A stretch of DNA of 64,000 nt, from contig CM019216.1 in assembly GCA_009741485.1 (NCBI GenBank), positions 45,764,863-45,828,862 of the forward strand. The letters are read 5' to 3'. This document shows positions 40,301 to 46,371 of the stretch, one piece after another. Under the pieces are notes generated by a model that saw only the letters and a program-made list of their open reading frames with translations, had not been told where the DNA came from and made no database searches. This DNA comes from Malurus cyaneus samueli. Its lineage: Eukaryota > Chordata > Aves > Passeriformes > Maluridae. Positions within the stretch are counted from its first letter, which is position 1, and each line of letters starts with the position of its first letter. Made by a program: the position numbers and the translations under genes.

Positions 40301-43300
40301 TTTTTTTTCAAGCAGTTTCCCAAATGTAGACAAGAAGCTGTTGGAAGAGTTGAGAACAGAAGTCAGGTCTCAGGGGTCTCAGATTCTAGTTTCTTCTTTA
40401 CTCACCTATAACGTGCCTTGGTTAACTTTGTTACCTTAGTCTCTCAACTGAGATTTCTGGAACATCTCCAGAACTGAACCATCAAGCTCTAAGTACGTAC
40501 CAAGGAAAAACATTAGTGTTTTATACAATTTGTTTTTACTAAATAGACAAAAATGATAACTGTCGGATACAGCTCATCTTCATGGCACTTACAAACTCTT
40601 CCTCCAGAATCATGCAATAGTTAGGGTTGGAAAGGACTGTAATGTCAGCAAATTCCAACACCCCTGCCATGAGCAGGGACACCTTCCACTAGATCAGTTT
40701 GTTCAAAATCCTATCCAGCCTGGCTCTGAGCATTTCCAGGGATGGGGCATCCACAACTTCTCAGGGCAACCTGATCCAGGGTCTCATCACCCTCTCAGCA
40801 AACAATTCCTTCCCAATATCTAATCTAAATCTATCATCTTCCAGTTTAAAGCCAATCCTCCCTGTTTTATCATTACCTGACCTTGTCAAAAGTCCCTCTC
40901 CACCTCTCTTGCAGGCTCCCTTTAGGTATTGGGAGGCTAGTCTAAGGTCTCCATGGAGCCTTCTCTTCTCCAGGCTGAACAACCCCAGCTTCTCTGGACT
41001 TGCTCCAGCAGGTCCATGTCTTTTGTGTGCTGGGGACCCCAGAACTGGACACATCACCCAGGTGGAGTCTCAGGACAGTAAAGTGGAGGGAGAGAACCAA
41101 TTCCCTTGACCTGCTGGTTCCAGTTCCCTTGATGCAGCCCCAGATCAAGGGGGCTGCAAGAGGACATTGCCAGGTTATATTTTTTCATCAATCAACATTA
41201 TCAGGTGTTTCTTTCTCAGCAGAGCTGTTCCAGTTAATCTAAAATTTCTGCAACAAATATACAACCAAACCAATACTACTTATTCTCATTTTATAATCCC
41301 AGCATGAATCATGTGGCTGCTCTGTAGAAGTCAAAGATTTATGCTGATGTCACAAAATTTGTACAACAGACTTCACAGACACACTTTGGATATGGATTTT
41401 GCAATCACAAATGCACAAACTGCAAACTACATCACAAAGAAAGAAAGAAAAACAAATAAAAAGCAACACCCCAACAAACCCAAAAGAAGAACACTTGAAC
41501 TCTTCTGGGTATCGTGAAAACTAATGCCATTCTCTCCTATTGATGGTGCATAGCTGCACCTTGCTTTTTGTTGCTATTCCAGTTGTCTTATGCAAACTAA
41601 TTAAATATATATGCATATTTTCAACTGCAGCAGGCATAATTCAATACTGCATTAGCACTCCTCCATGCAGTAGTACAAACACATATATGCAATCTCATAA
41701 TCACAGTTTATTTCTTGTTGGCTTTAATCTTTGTGTCAGATGCTACTTTATCCCAAACTGGTACACAGATCTTCCGAAAGGCCTGAAAATAAGGAGCTTA
41801 TACGGAAGAGGAAGACCTAAAATTGCTTCAGTTACAATTTACTGCAGTCTTTGAACATGACATGAAGTATCATCCTGGTTTTTTTAAACCTGCATTTCTA
41901 ACCACTTGTTCTACCTTCCCCTGTGCATCAAGCATATTAAAGTTAAATCAAGGAAGTCTTTTTCTCTCACCCAAAAGTAAAAATATAGTTAAGCACTTCA
42001 GAAGTGTTTTGATTAATGAAATAGATTCATACCTTGTTTTGCCTCACTCTGAATTACTGATTAAATCTGGTTATTAAACAAATTTCACCTTTTACTTTGT
42101 GTTCCTGCAGTCTTTTGACTAAAACATCAGATTCTCTTTAAGTAATGCGAAAACATAACTGAGGAATCCTAATTTGGAATTTTACATTTAATTCATGAGT
42201 GACCCTCAATCTTCTGTGGGGAGAGCATTTTCTCCTGCTCCTACTCACAGCTCACAACACAAATTGTACAAGGATAGGCAAAAATAAACTGTAGAGTCGC
42301 ATTTCTTTTGTCAGAAGACAGAAGCTGCCTGGACAACGCAACTGTATGTATTCCTTGACAATGAATATTTGGATTACCCTTTACCACACTATATTTGTTT
42401 GCCTGTTTTGACCTGGTAAAGTGCCTTCTGCTCTAAATCCACAGGGAGATTTGATATATCTTCAAGACACTCTTAGAGTTTTAAAAAAAATTGGGGAAAG
42501 CAGTTGAAAGGTGAAAAGTACCTTATATGTAAGGCATTAAACAACTTGAGAAGAACAATTAAGAAGTGGTACTCCTAAGAAAAATTCCTGATCACTGAAG
42601 AGGAATTTAGGCACATATGCTGGGAAGCATTTGACAAAGCTAAAACAGCAGAATTTGGTCAAAAGACCCTAACAGAAATATCCTAAAATCTGTTTTGCAA
42701 CAACTCACTTCAAGTAAACTTCTGCAAAGTGAAATTAATTCTTCCCTCCTCACGTAGGGAAATTAAGTTCATTATGCTTGTATTTTCCTCCTGTTGCTTG
42801 AGCCCCTTCTCAAGGATTAATTTCTGCAGCCAGCTATCAAATCAGGCTTCAGATTCTAGAGCATATTAGAAAGTTTAGATTATATTTTACCCAGAAGTTT
42901 CTATAATTCTTTTAAGACTCCCTTCCTGAAAGATCAAGTAATAAACAGAAATGTAGGATCTGAGCCCTCTAGCTACAAAATGGTCAAAATGTGCACTTCT
43001 ACCCTAACGAAATTCACCTTACACAATACCTTTATTCTTAATCCTAATCTTTAATATTCCTCGTGTCATAGGTGAAAGAGGAGTATTTTTATAAACACCT
43101 TGGTTTACATTTAAAAATACTATTATTCAATCCAGACCTTCACTCAATAGAAAGATCAGCTGATTTCTCAAGTTTGCTCCCTAAAACTTGACAACAGAAC
43201 ACAACACACAAACTGACACTGCCAGAATCTGCAAGTCACTGTGAAACACACAAGACTCCAGTCCTGCAAGTCTAATTCACTTGTAAACTCCTTGCACAAG

Positions 43301-45285
43301 CACATAATTTGCAATTATTTTAAATACACAGCAGAAAACAACTCCCAAGTTTTATTTGCACTAATTTGAAGTCTTTGTCGGAACAGACTTGCACACAATA
43401 TATAGAGTTTTGGATGAACTCTACTATGGATCATAAAAAAAAAATAAAAGTATTTACTTTCACTCTCTTTACATTTTCCAACATAGAAGTTTAAAATATT
43501 TCAGTACCATACATTTAAATACATAATTAACTCACATCCACCTCAAGATATCTGATGCATAATAAGTGAGAGAGCACAGGGCACATGTCCAGTGATGTGA
43601 AACTCATGGGTAATACACAAATGACTTCACATCAGAAGAGGAATACTGTTTCTGAAATAAACTACAAACTGCTGTCTAATTTCCTAAAGAAAGCAAGTGA
43701 AATCCATCAAAAGAAATCATTCTTTTAAAGTATTACTTTACATATGCACCTAGGCCTTAAAGTAAACCTGAAACACACTTAGGGTCTCCAGGTGCTTTTT
43801 ACACCTTTTAGGAAGCACAAAACTGTAGTAACATCTTTAATGTTTTAATTTGTTATTTGTATTCACATGCAGCAAAACCAAGGAGATTCTACAGCTTATT
43901 TTAGTTCAACTTTTCTCTTTATGCAATTAGTTCCACTGATGTTAACATCAAAAGAAATTGGACTTTGAATTCAAGGACAAAATACCCCTCATCAGCTTTG
44001 GATGATGGAAAGTCATCAGCTTTCAAACACCTTAAGGTGCACAGTGTGCCATGATAAATACTATTTTTAACTGGTCTATGGTGCATCAACTGTGCATAAA
44101 TACGAACTGCCTCCACTATGAGACTGTCAGCAGTCTTCATTCTCTTCACTCTTAGTTCCAATGAAATGTCACCTTCATCCATTTTACCATACATGTTAAG
44201 AATACTGGCAGTTCCCACAGTGCTTTAAAATCACCTTTAAGCGTTTGAGCTATTAAATCCTTGACAAAAATTACTTCTGCTTTCTCTTTAATAATCTGCC
44301 TCTCATTTCCTAAATAATGCCTTTGCCTACAGCTTGAGCATCACACAAGAGAGATTACAGCACCAAAGCATTGTTTTAAGTTATTCTAAATAAACCACGG
44401 CTACAATCACATCTGAAACACTGGGCCTACCTGCCTGCCTTAGCAATAGGATTTAAAAACACCTCTTAGCTTGACTCCAGCCTCTAACAAAGATCCAATG
44501 TATTCTCTAGGCTGGGGATGACATAATGAAAACTGTTCAATCAGCAATACCAAATCAGAAATTTTCTCATACTTCACCCTCACCATCTAAGGCATTTAAG
44601 CTATTACCAGACACCTTAAATAACAGCACTTCAGCAAACGGAAGGCAAGCATCACTTGAATTTCTCCATTTAAAAAGACTCGGAGGAGAGCTTTCAACAG
44701 AGCCAGAAAAGAAGCTACAATTTCCACAGAACAAATAACCAGTACTAGCCTAGCAGCCAGGGATCCCCTCCCGCACACCGGGATACCTGGCGATGCCAGG
44801 AGAGATTCGGACACAACTAACGGGGGCCGGTACTGCGGCAGCTCCGGGAGCGGCTCCTTTCCAGCCCCGGGGCTCCCGGAGCTGTCCCCGCGGGACCACG
44901 GCGCGCTCCTGCCCGCGGTGACCGGGGGATGCTGCCGGGGACCGAGGGTGCTCCAGGCTCGGCCTCCGGGGTGCAAACCCCAGCCGGATTTGCCATCAGC
45001 CCCGAACAGTCTGCCCCTCTTCAGGCCCGTCGCTGCCCGCACGATGACAAGGAGCGCAGGGGAGAAGAGCGGAGGGGGAAGACACCCGAGGCGGCTGAGG
45101 ACGCGGCGCGCCTTCCTCACCTTCGTCAGCTGGGCGATCTTCTTGCTCATTTTGAAGTGCAGGTCCGGGCTGTGCTCGGCGCCCAGTCCCGCCTGGCCGA
45201 GCCCGAGCGAGTTTTCCCGCGCCGGGCGCGGAGCCGCCGCCGTAGCTGTGCTGCGGCTGCTGCCAGCCCAGCCCGGGGTCGCCAT
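1160..45285 (-). CDS. FAM184A: FAM184A gene, partial (exons 1-9 of the coding region; 3' part lies beyond position 1)
   Basis: CDS joins, in transcript order, 45285-45121, 18580-17726, 14899-14764, 11729-11548, 10919-10722, 7495-7373, 3624-3463, 1626-1501 and 1306-1160: 2,094 nt, 698 codons, no internal stop. Translated exons match my memory of vertebrate FAM184A along their length, for example [65 protein letters not shown] and [11 protein letters not shown]. The protein is almost wholly Lys/Glu/Leu/Gln-rich heptad-like coiled coil, with no signal peptide or membrane segment visible. The region from about residue 56 corresponds to the conserved FAM184 family domain. Molecular function is poorly known, so none is assigned. 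The paralogue FAM184B is the main alternative but fits the remembered sequence less well. The window ends before the C-terminal 40% or so. Exon 1 carries a reading-frame anomaly. Confidence 0.96.
1307..1500 (-). other. FAM184A: FAM184A intron 8, 194 bp
   Basis: GT-AG intron with donor GTATTA and acceptor TTTTTAGACAG. It is much shorter than the other introns and holds no feature beyond an A/T-rich tract. Confidence 0.93.
1501..1626 (-). CDS. FAM184A: FAM184A coding exon 8 (residues 608-649)
   Basis: The exon is 126 nt (42 codons), phase 0, with acceptor TTTGCAG and donor CAA|GTATTA. It encodes [20 protein letters not shown] through [12 protein letters not shown]. The family motif GELEQERQQHEE is clearly present with minor changes. 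It is separated from exon 9 by an intron of only 194 bp. Confidence 0.95.
1888..2035 (-). mobile_element. Possible old CR1 3' fragment
   Basis: The plus strand shows AATCATGGAATAAATT, then CCTCAAAAGGTCATCAAATC, later AGCATTAAAGCAGGTGGTTT and CCTTGCCAAG. The order and wording resemble the reverse complement of an avian CR1 3' end, but the copy is diverged. It could be a different ancient repeat. Confidence 0.45.
3283..3314. repeat. Perfect 13-bp inverted repeat (hairpin)
   Basis: TAATTCTCTGCTT at 3283-3295 and its exact reverse complement at 3302-3314 are separated by the 6-base loop GAAATA. It lies in FAM184A intron 7, about 150 bp downstream of exon 7 in transcript sense. Confidence 0.8.
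3463..3624 (-). CDS. FAM184A: FAM184A coding exon 7 (residues 554-607)
   Basis: The exon is 162 nt (54 codons), phase 0, with acceptor CGTCACAG and donor GAG|GTAACC. It begins [20 protein letters not shown] and ends [29 protein letters not shown] is a strong family match. The coiled-coil character continues. Confidence 0.95.
3625..7372 (-). other. FAM184A: FAM184A intron 6, 3,748 bp, GC-AG type
   Basis: The intron starts GCAAGA at 7372 and ends CGTCACAG before exon 7. The donor has the AG|GCAAG context typical of the minor GC-AG subclass of U2 introns. No repeat or hidden exon is recognised in the interior, which is uniformly AT-rich. Confidence 0.9.
7373..7495 (-). CDS. FAM184A: FAM184A coding exon 6 (residues 513-553), GC splice donor
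   Basis: The exon is 123 nt (41 codons), phase 0 at both ends. The acceptor is TTTCTGAAG at 7497-7496. The translation starts [20 protein letters not shown] and ends [13 protein letters not shown], as expected between exons 5 and 7. The codon GAG (Glu553) is followed by GCAAGA rather than GT. Joining here gives NQE-VCRLQD, which aligns residue for residue with NQE-IGHLQD of other species. The next GT, seven bases further on, would break the frame. Confidence 0.93.
7496..10721 (-). other. FAM184A: FAM184A intron 5, 3,226 bp
   Basis: GT-AG intron with donor GTAGGT and acceptor TTTCTGAAG. It contains the 120-bp TG/TA microsatellite at 8195-8314. Nothing else is recognised. Confidence 0.92.
8195..8314. 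repeat. Compound (TG)n/(TA)n microsatellite
   Basis: A run of about seven TG units leads into alternating TA with interspersed TATACA and TACACA units, pure alternating purine-pyrimidine for most of 120 bp. Short frames that cross it (Tyr/Ile/His repeats) are artefacts. Confidence 0.97.
10722..10919 (-). CDS. FAM184A: FAM184A coding exon 5 (residues 447-512)
   Basis: The exon is 198 nt (66 codons), phase 0 at both ends, with acceptor CTTTATAG and donor ATG|GTAGGT. It encodes [20 protein letters not shown], then [20 protein letters not shown] and ends NKDKKKLQM. The EELAWKHH motif is characteristic of FAM184A. An open frame continues about 40 codons into the intron but loses family similarity at the donor. 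Confidence 0.96.
10920..11547 (-). other. FAM184A: FAM184A intron 4, 628 bp
   Basis: GT-AG intron with donor GTTAAA and acceptor CTTTATAG. AT-rich, with no recognised element. Confidence 0.92.
11548..11729 (-). CDS. FAM184A: FAM184A coding exon 4 (residues 386-446)
   Basis: The exon is 182 nt. It follows a TTTTTAG acceptor, supplies GT to complete Ser386, then encodes 60 codons from [20 protein letters not shown] to [10 protein letters not shown]. The donor is AAG|GTTAAA, a weak +3 to +6 context but a clear GT. The motif [13 protein letters not shown] is one of the best recognisable FAM184A segments. It ends in phase 0. Confidence 0.95.
11730..14763 (-). other. FAM184A: FAM184A intron 3, 3,034 bp
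   Basis: GT-AG intron with donor GTATGT and acceptor TTTTTAG. It has a short (AAAC)n run near 12249-12265. A somewhat more GC-rich segment at about 13440-14110 is unassigned; I do not recognise a gene or repeat in it. Confidence 0.92.
14764..14899 (-). CDS. FAM184A: FAM184A coding exon 3 (residues 341-385 plus first base of 386)
   Basis: This 136-nt exon is too short to stand out as an open frame. It follows a CCTCTAG acceptor and ends GCC-A before a GTATGT donor, so the Ser codon (A|GT) is split between exons 3 and 4. The translation starts [20 protein letters not shown] and ends [15 protein letters not shown], matching the stretch that follows AENNVQ in other vertebrate FAM184A proteins. 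It continues the coiled coil. Confidence 0.95.
15362..16285 (+). mobile_element. CR1 LINE fragment: ORF2 3' part and 3' UTR
   Basis: The segment starts in the reverse-transcriptase coding region. A frame open from 15413 to 15643 includes SKFADDTK, the catalytic F/YADD box, followed by [20 protein letters not shown] and HLGQGN, typical of CR1 ORF2. Downstream DNA has the CR1 3' landmarks: a GGATATTAGGAAGAA-like block, CTGTGAGGGTGCTGAGGCACTGGAATAGG-type sequence, GAGTTCAAGGATGGATGAGG and TGATCTTTACCGCCCCTTCC. It ends near the terminal TTCTGTAGTTCTGTGATTCT repeat. It is 5'-truncated, as most CR1 copies are, and carries several stops after 15643, so it is inactive. It lies antisense to FAM184A. 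Confidence 0.93.
16610..17060 (+). mobile_element. Endogenous retrovirus LTR (avian ERVK-like), 5' incomplete
   Basis: The 3' half is diagnostic: TTCTTATCTCAACTCAGAAG, CCTGTTCAGAGGAGGAGGAG, GTGATAGAGCAGCTTTGGTG, CACTTGGCATCCAGCCAGGC and a CA terminus at 17060. The same series occurs at about 61230-61920, so the two are copies of one family. AATAAA near 16868 could be the polyadenylation signal and supports the plus orientation. The left border is judged by similarity to the second copy. No internal retroviral genes are adjacent. Confidence 0.82.
17072..17492 (-). mobile_element. Endogenous retrovirus LTR of a second family, internally shortened
   Basis: On the minus strand it begins TGTTACTGGTTTTGGCACAG, the start of a widespread avian LTR (TGTTCTGGTTTTGGCTGGGA type). 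It continues through GCTGCTGAGCAGTGCTTAC-like sequence and ends AACTCAACACA at 17072. The plus strand contains the familiar CAAAGCAAAACAAGGAATTC and CAGCACTTCCCATGGGCAGG blocks. It is about 420 bp, and a middle portion present in longer relatives seems missing near 17320. No target duplication is obvious. Confidence 0.78.
17726..18580 (-). CDS. FAM184A: FAM184A coding exon 2 (residues 56-340)
   Basis: At 855 nt (285 codons) this is the longest exon seen here. It follows a TTTGCAG acceptor and ends AENNVQ before a GTGAGA donor; both junctions are phase 0. It encodes the core of the FAM184 family region: [20 protein letters not shown] at the start, then [18 protein letters not shown], the Cys-containing [20 protein letters not shown], and further charged heptads to [20 protein letters not shown]. 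Composition is dominated by Glu, Lys, Leu and Gln, as in a continuous coiled coil. The open frame runs about 26 codons past the donor into intron 2, but those residues are not family-like and are excluded. Confidence 0.97.
20961..21012. promoter_or_regulatory. Cluster of three TGATTTA motifs (candidate HOX/PBX-type sites)
   Basis: ATAAATCAT at 20961-20969 is the reverse complement of ATGATTTAT at 20982-20990, and ATGATTTA recurs at 21005-21012. TGATTTAT resembles the HOX9-PBX composite motif. In AT-rich DNA such matches are frequent, so this is a weak regulatory inference. Confidence 0.25.
25890..26112 (+). mobile_element. CR1 LINE 3' tail
   Basis: The segment reads AGGAAGAACTTCTCACTGTG, then GCAATGAGCTGCTCAGC, GAGTCACCATCCCTGGAGGT, TTCAAGAAATGACTGGACAT and GGCACTTAGTGCTACCGTCT, ending in ATGACTCCATGACTCTATGA. 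This is the standard CR1 3' region in sense orientation, antisense to FAM184A. Confidence 0.92.
26751..26835. repeat. Tandem duplication, two copies of about 43 bp
   Basis: ATTTAGTTTTGTCAGCTGCA starts the first unit at 26751, and ATTTAGTTTTGTTAACTGCA starts the second at 26794. Each continues with a TAAGTTT...TTTCTG(T/C) block, so the units are similar over their whole length with several substitutions. Confidence 0.75.
29872..31300 (-). mobile_element. CR1 LINE fragment, split by a solo LTR
   Basis: On the plus strand the left piece (29872-30030) reads CACAGAATCACCGACGGGCT, GGAGGTCACCTAGTCTAACC, AAAGCAGGGTCACCTAGAAC and CTCAATCTCTCTGGGCAAC, the reverse complement of a CR1 3' end. The copy resumes at 30465 with GGCAACCTGTGCCACAATTT and CCATTCTCACAGTAAA. 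It then runs back into ORF2, with AACTTGCTGAGTGTGCATTC and ACAAAGATGTTAAACACATT near 31130-31190. The copy is in the same sense as FAM184A, diverged and disrupted. Confidence 0.9.
30031..30464 (+). mobile_element. Solo LTR with 6-bp target duplication, inserted in CR1
   Basis: The LTR is 434 bp, flanked on both sides by GGCAAC (30025-30030 and 30465-30470). Its ends are imperfect inverted repeats: TGCTGTGGCC at the left and GGCCACAATA at the right. Removing it and one GGCAAC restores the CR1 order ...TCTGGGCAACCTGTGCCACA. Inside are an inverted CCAAT (ATTGG, 30253-30257), a TATA box (TATAAAAAA, 30288-30296) and AATAAA (30389-30394) about 70 bp before the end, which sets the orientation as plus. 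Three AGAGCTG-type repeats lie between 30325 and 30375. A 6-bp duplication fits ERVK-type integration. No internal retroviral sequence remains, as expected after LTR-LTR recombination. Confidence 0.88.
34597..34618. repeat. Perfect 9-bp inverted repeat
   Basis: TGGTCTTGG and CCAAGACCA flank an AAAA loop inside intron 1. It sits in a slightly GC-richer patch (about 34560-34830) that I cannot assign. Confidence 0.6.
38300..38405 (-). mobile_element. Short CR1 3' end fragment
   Basis: The plus strand reads AGTCATTTAGGTTGGAAAGC, CCTTAAGAACATCAAGTCCA and then ACTAAAGCTC...TCTACCACAAAACTACATCC, the reverse complement of the last 100 bp or so of an avian CR1. Confidence 0.82.
40608..41190 (-). mobile_element. 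CR1 LINE 3' fragment
   Basis: The plus strand begins AATCATGCAATAGTTAGGGT and continues TTGGAAAGGACTGTAATGTC, GCATCCACAACTTCTCAGGG, CAATATCTAATCTAAATCTA, TCCAGGCTGAACAACCCCAG and TGGGGACCCCAGAACTGGAC. This is the normal reverse-complement order of a CR1 3' UTR plus a little upstream sequence. Open frames of up to 136 codons across it are on the wrong strand or non-ORF2 and are not genes. Confidence 0.92.
45121..45285 (-). CDS. FAM184A: FAM184A coding exon 1 (residues 1-55, start codon)
   Basis: The ATG is at 45285-45283 in a good Kozak context (A at -3, G at +4). The same frame upstream has a TAG stop at 45333-45331 and no other ATG, so this is the first in-frame start. The exon begins MATPG and ends [12 protein letters not shown], both as in other FAM184A proteins. 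It ends after AAG at a GTGAGG donor, phase 0. The last 20 residues start the conserved region. Residues 6 to about 35 read as a low-complexity Ala/Gly/Ser/Arg stretch that does not resemble the family, whereas the shifted frame over the same bases gives [14 protein letters not shown], which does. The exon is very GC-rich and lies inside the CpG island. Confidence 0.9.
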
Positions 45286-45623
45286 CTTCACCGCCCGGCT
45301 CCGCCGCCGCTCGGGCTCCGCCGCGCCCGCCTACCGGAGACCGAGCCCGCACGCGCCGACCCGCTGCCCGAGGCGGCTCCTCCCGCCCCGGGCGCTCCCT
45401 TCGGCGCCGCCCCCGCCGGGCTGCGGCTTCAAAGCTCTCGGGACGCTGCGAGAAGGGGCGCCAGCCTTCCCCTCCCGGCCGCGCTGCCCGCCCGCGTGCC
45501 CTGCCGCGCGGGGGAAGCGGCCGGCTGGGCCGCGGGCGCTGCGCGCTTGCCGGGGCGGGGCGCCGCCGCGCTGTTTACGCCGCGCGGCCCCGCGTCACTC
45601 GCGGCCCGCCCGCGCGTCCCCGC

Positions 45624-45636
45624 CGCGCGCGCGCGC
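45624..45636. repeat. Short (CG)n tract in the promoter CpG island
   Basis: Thirteen bases of alternating C and G lie about 340 bp upstream of the FAM184A ATG. Alternating CG of this kind can adopt Z-DNA, and NRF1-like GCGC sites may overlap it. A functional role is not shown. Confidence 0.6.
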
Positions 45637-46117
45637 CGCCCAGCGAAGGGGCGCCGCCGGGCTCCCCTTCCCGCCGCCCGTCCTCAGAGCGGATCGGGAC
45701 AGGGATCGGGAGCTGGAGCCGGCCCTCCTGCGGGAGGGGGCGGAGAGAGAGCCCCTTCGCCTCGGGGGCCTGGGCACGCCGCTGGGGAGGGTCGGCTTTC
45801 AGTCAGCGCTGCCCTCCGTGGCCCGGCTCGGGCAGCCTACGCCGAGCGCCCAAGGCTTTTCCGCTTGGGAGCCCCGAGTGTGGCGGGGGACGGTCGGGCA
45901 GGGCACAATGGTGCGGGGTGTGCGAGTGGATGGAGAGGGTGGGGTGCTGCCGGCCCCCGGGTTTGCAGCGGTGTGAGCGCAGGACGTGCCGGCCTCTCGC
46001 AATAGGATGTGTCACGGCTCGAAAGGAGCGGCTCGAAATTGGAGTAGGTGACACGGGACTGCACAGTTAGCAAGGGTTTAGGGGGAATTAGGGGCTGCCC
46101 TCTTCTCCCAGGCAATT

Positions 46118-46371
46118 AGCGACAGGATGAGATGACATAGTCTTCAGCTGCGCCAGGGGAGGTTTAGGATGCGCATTAGGAGGAATTTCTTCACAAAAAG
46201 AGTGATTAGATGTTGGAATGAGCTGCCCAGGGAGATGGAGGAGTCCCCGTCCCCGGAGGTGTTTAAGGAAAGACTGGATGTAGTACTGAGTGCCATTGTC
46301 TGGTGGTGTTCGCTCATAGGTTGGACTCGATGATCTCCAATGTCTTTTCCAACTTAATTACTTCTGTGATG
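46118..46371 (+). mobile_element. CR1 LINE 3' tail next to the CpG island
   Basis: The segment reads GCGCCAGGGGAGGTTTAGGA, AGGAGGAATTTCTTCACAAA, TTGGAATGAGCTGCCCAGGG, GGAGGTGTTTAAGGAAAGAC and GGATGTAGTACTGAGTGCC, ending TTCCAACTTAATTACTTCTG. The match to the CR1 consensus order is close, so it is a fairly young copy. It starts about 830 bp upstream of the FAM184A ATG and points away from the gene. Confidence 0.94.

Larger units (their letters stand above)
18581..45120 (-). other. FAM184A: FAM184A intron 1, 26,540 bp
   Basis: GT-AG intron with donor GTGAGG and acceptor GTTTGCAG. It is the longest intron seen here and mostly AT-rich unique sequence. It carries CR1 fragments (about 25890-26112, 29872-31300, 38300-38405, 40608-41190) and one solo LTR (30031-30464). 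Other stretches (18.6-25.8, 26.9-29.8, 31.3-38.2 and 41.2-44.7 kb) hold no gene or repeat that I can recognise. Short open frames in them have AT-rich, non-protein-like translations. Confidence 0.92.
44800..45960. promoter_or_regulatory. FAM184A: CpG island and probable FAM184A promoter
   Basis: GC and CpG content rise abruptly here against an AT-rich background, spanning exon 1 and several hundred bases upstream of the ATG. Candidate Sp1/KLF GC boxes include GGGGCGGGGC at 45552-45561 (about 270 bp upstream of the ATG), GGGGGCGGAG near 45736 and inverted boxes near 45380-45415. No TATA box is evident near the start, as usual for CpG-island promoters. The transcription start cannot be fixed from sequence. 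Boundaries are by eye. Long open frames cross the island on both strands but are a by-product of few stop codons in GC-rich DNA. Confidence 0.85.

Noticed and set aside
40699..41148. Plus-strand 136-codon frame and minus-strand frames
   Set aside because: They fall in a CR1 3' region; the plus frame is antisense to the element.
44596..45120. Continuation of the FAM184A exon 1 frame into intron 1 (about 170 more codons)
   Set aside because: Family similarity stops exactly at AAG before GTGAGG and resumes at exon 2, so the open frame beyond is intronic.
44918..46005. Plus-strand open frames of 352 and 358 codons across the CpG island
   Set aside because: Two overlapping frames are open together, the translations are Arg/Ala/Pro/Gly-rich, and they run antisense through FAM184A exon 1. 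This is the usual effect of few stop codons in GC-rich DNA.
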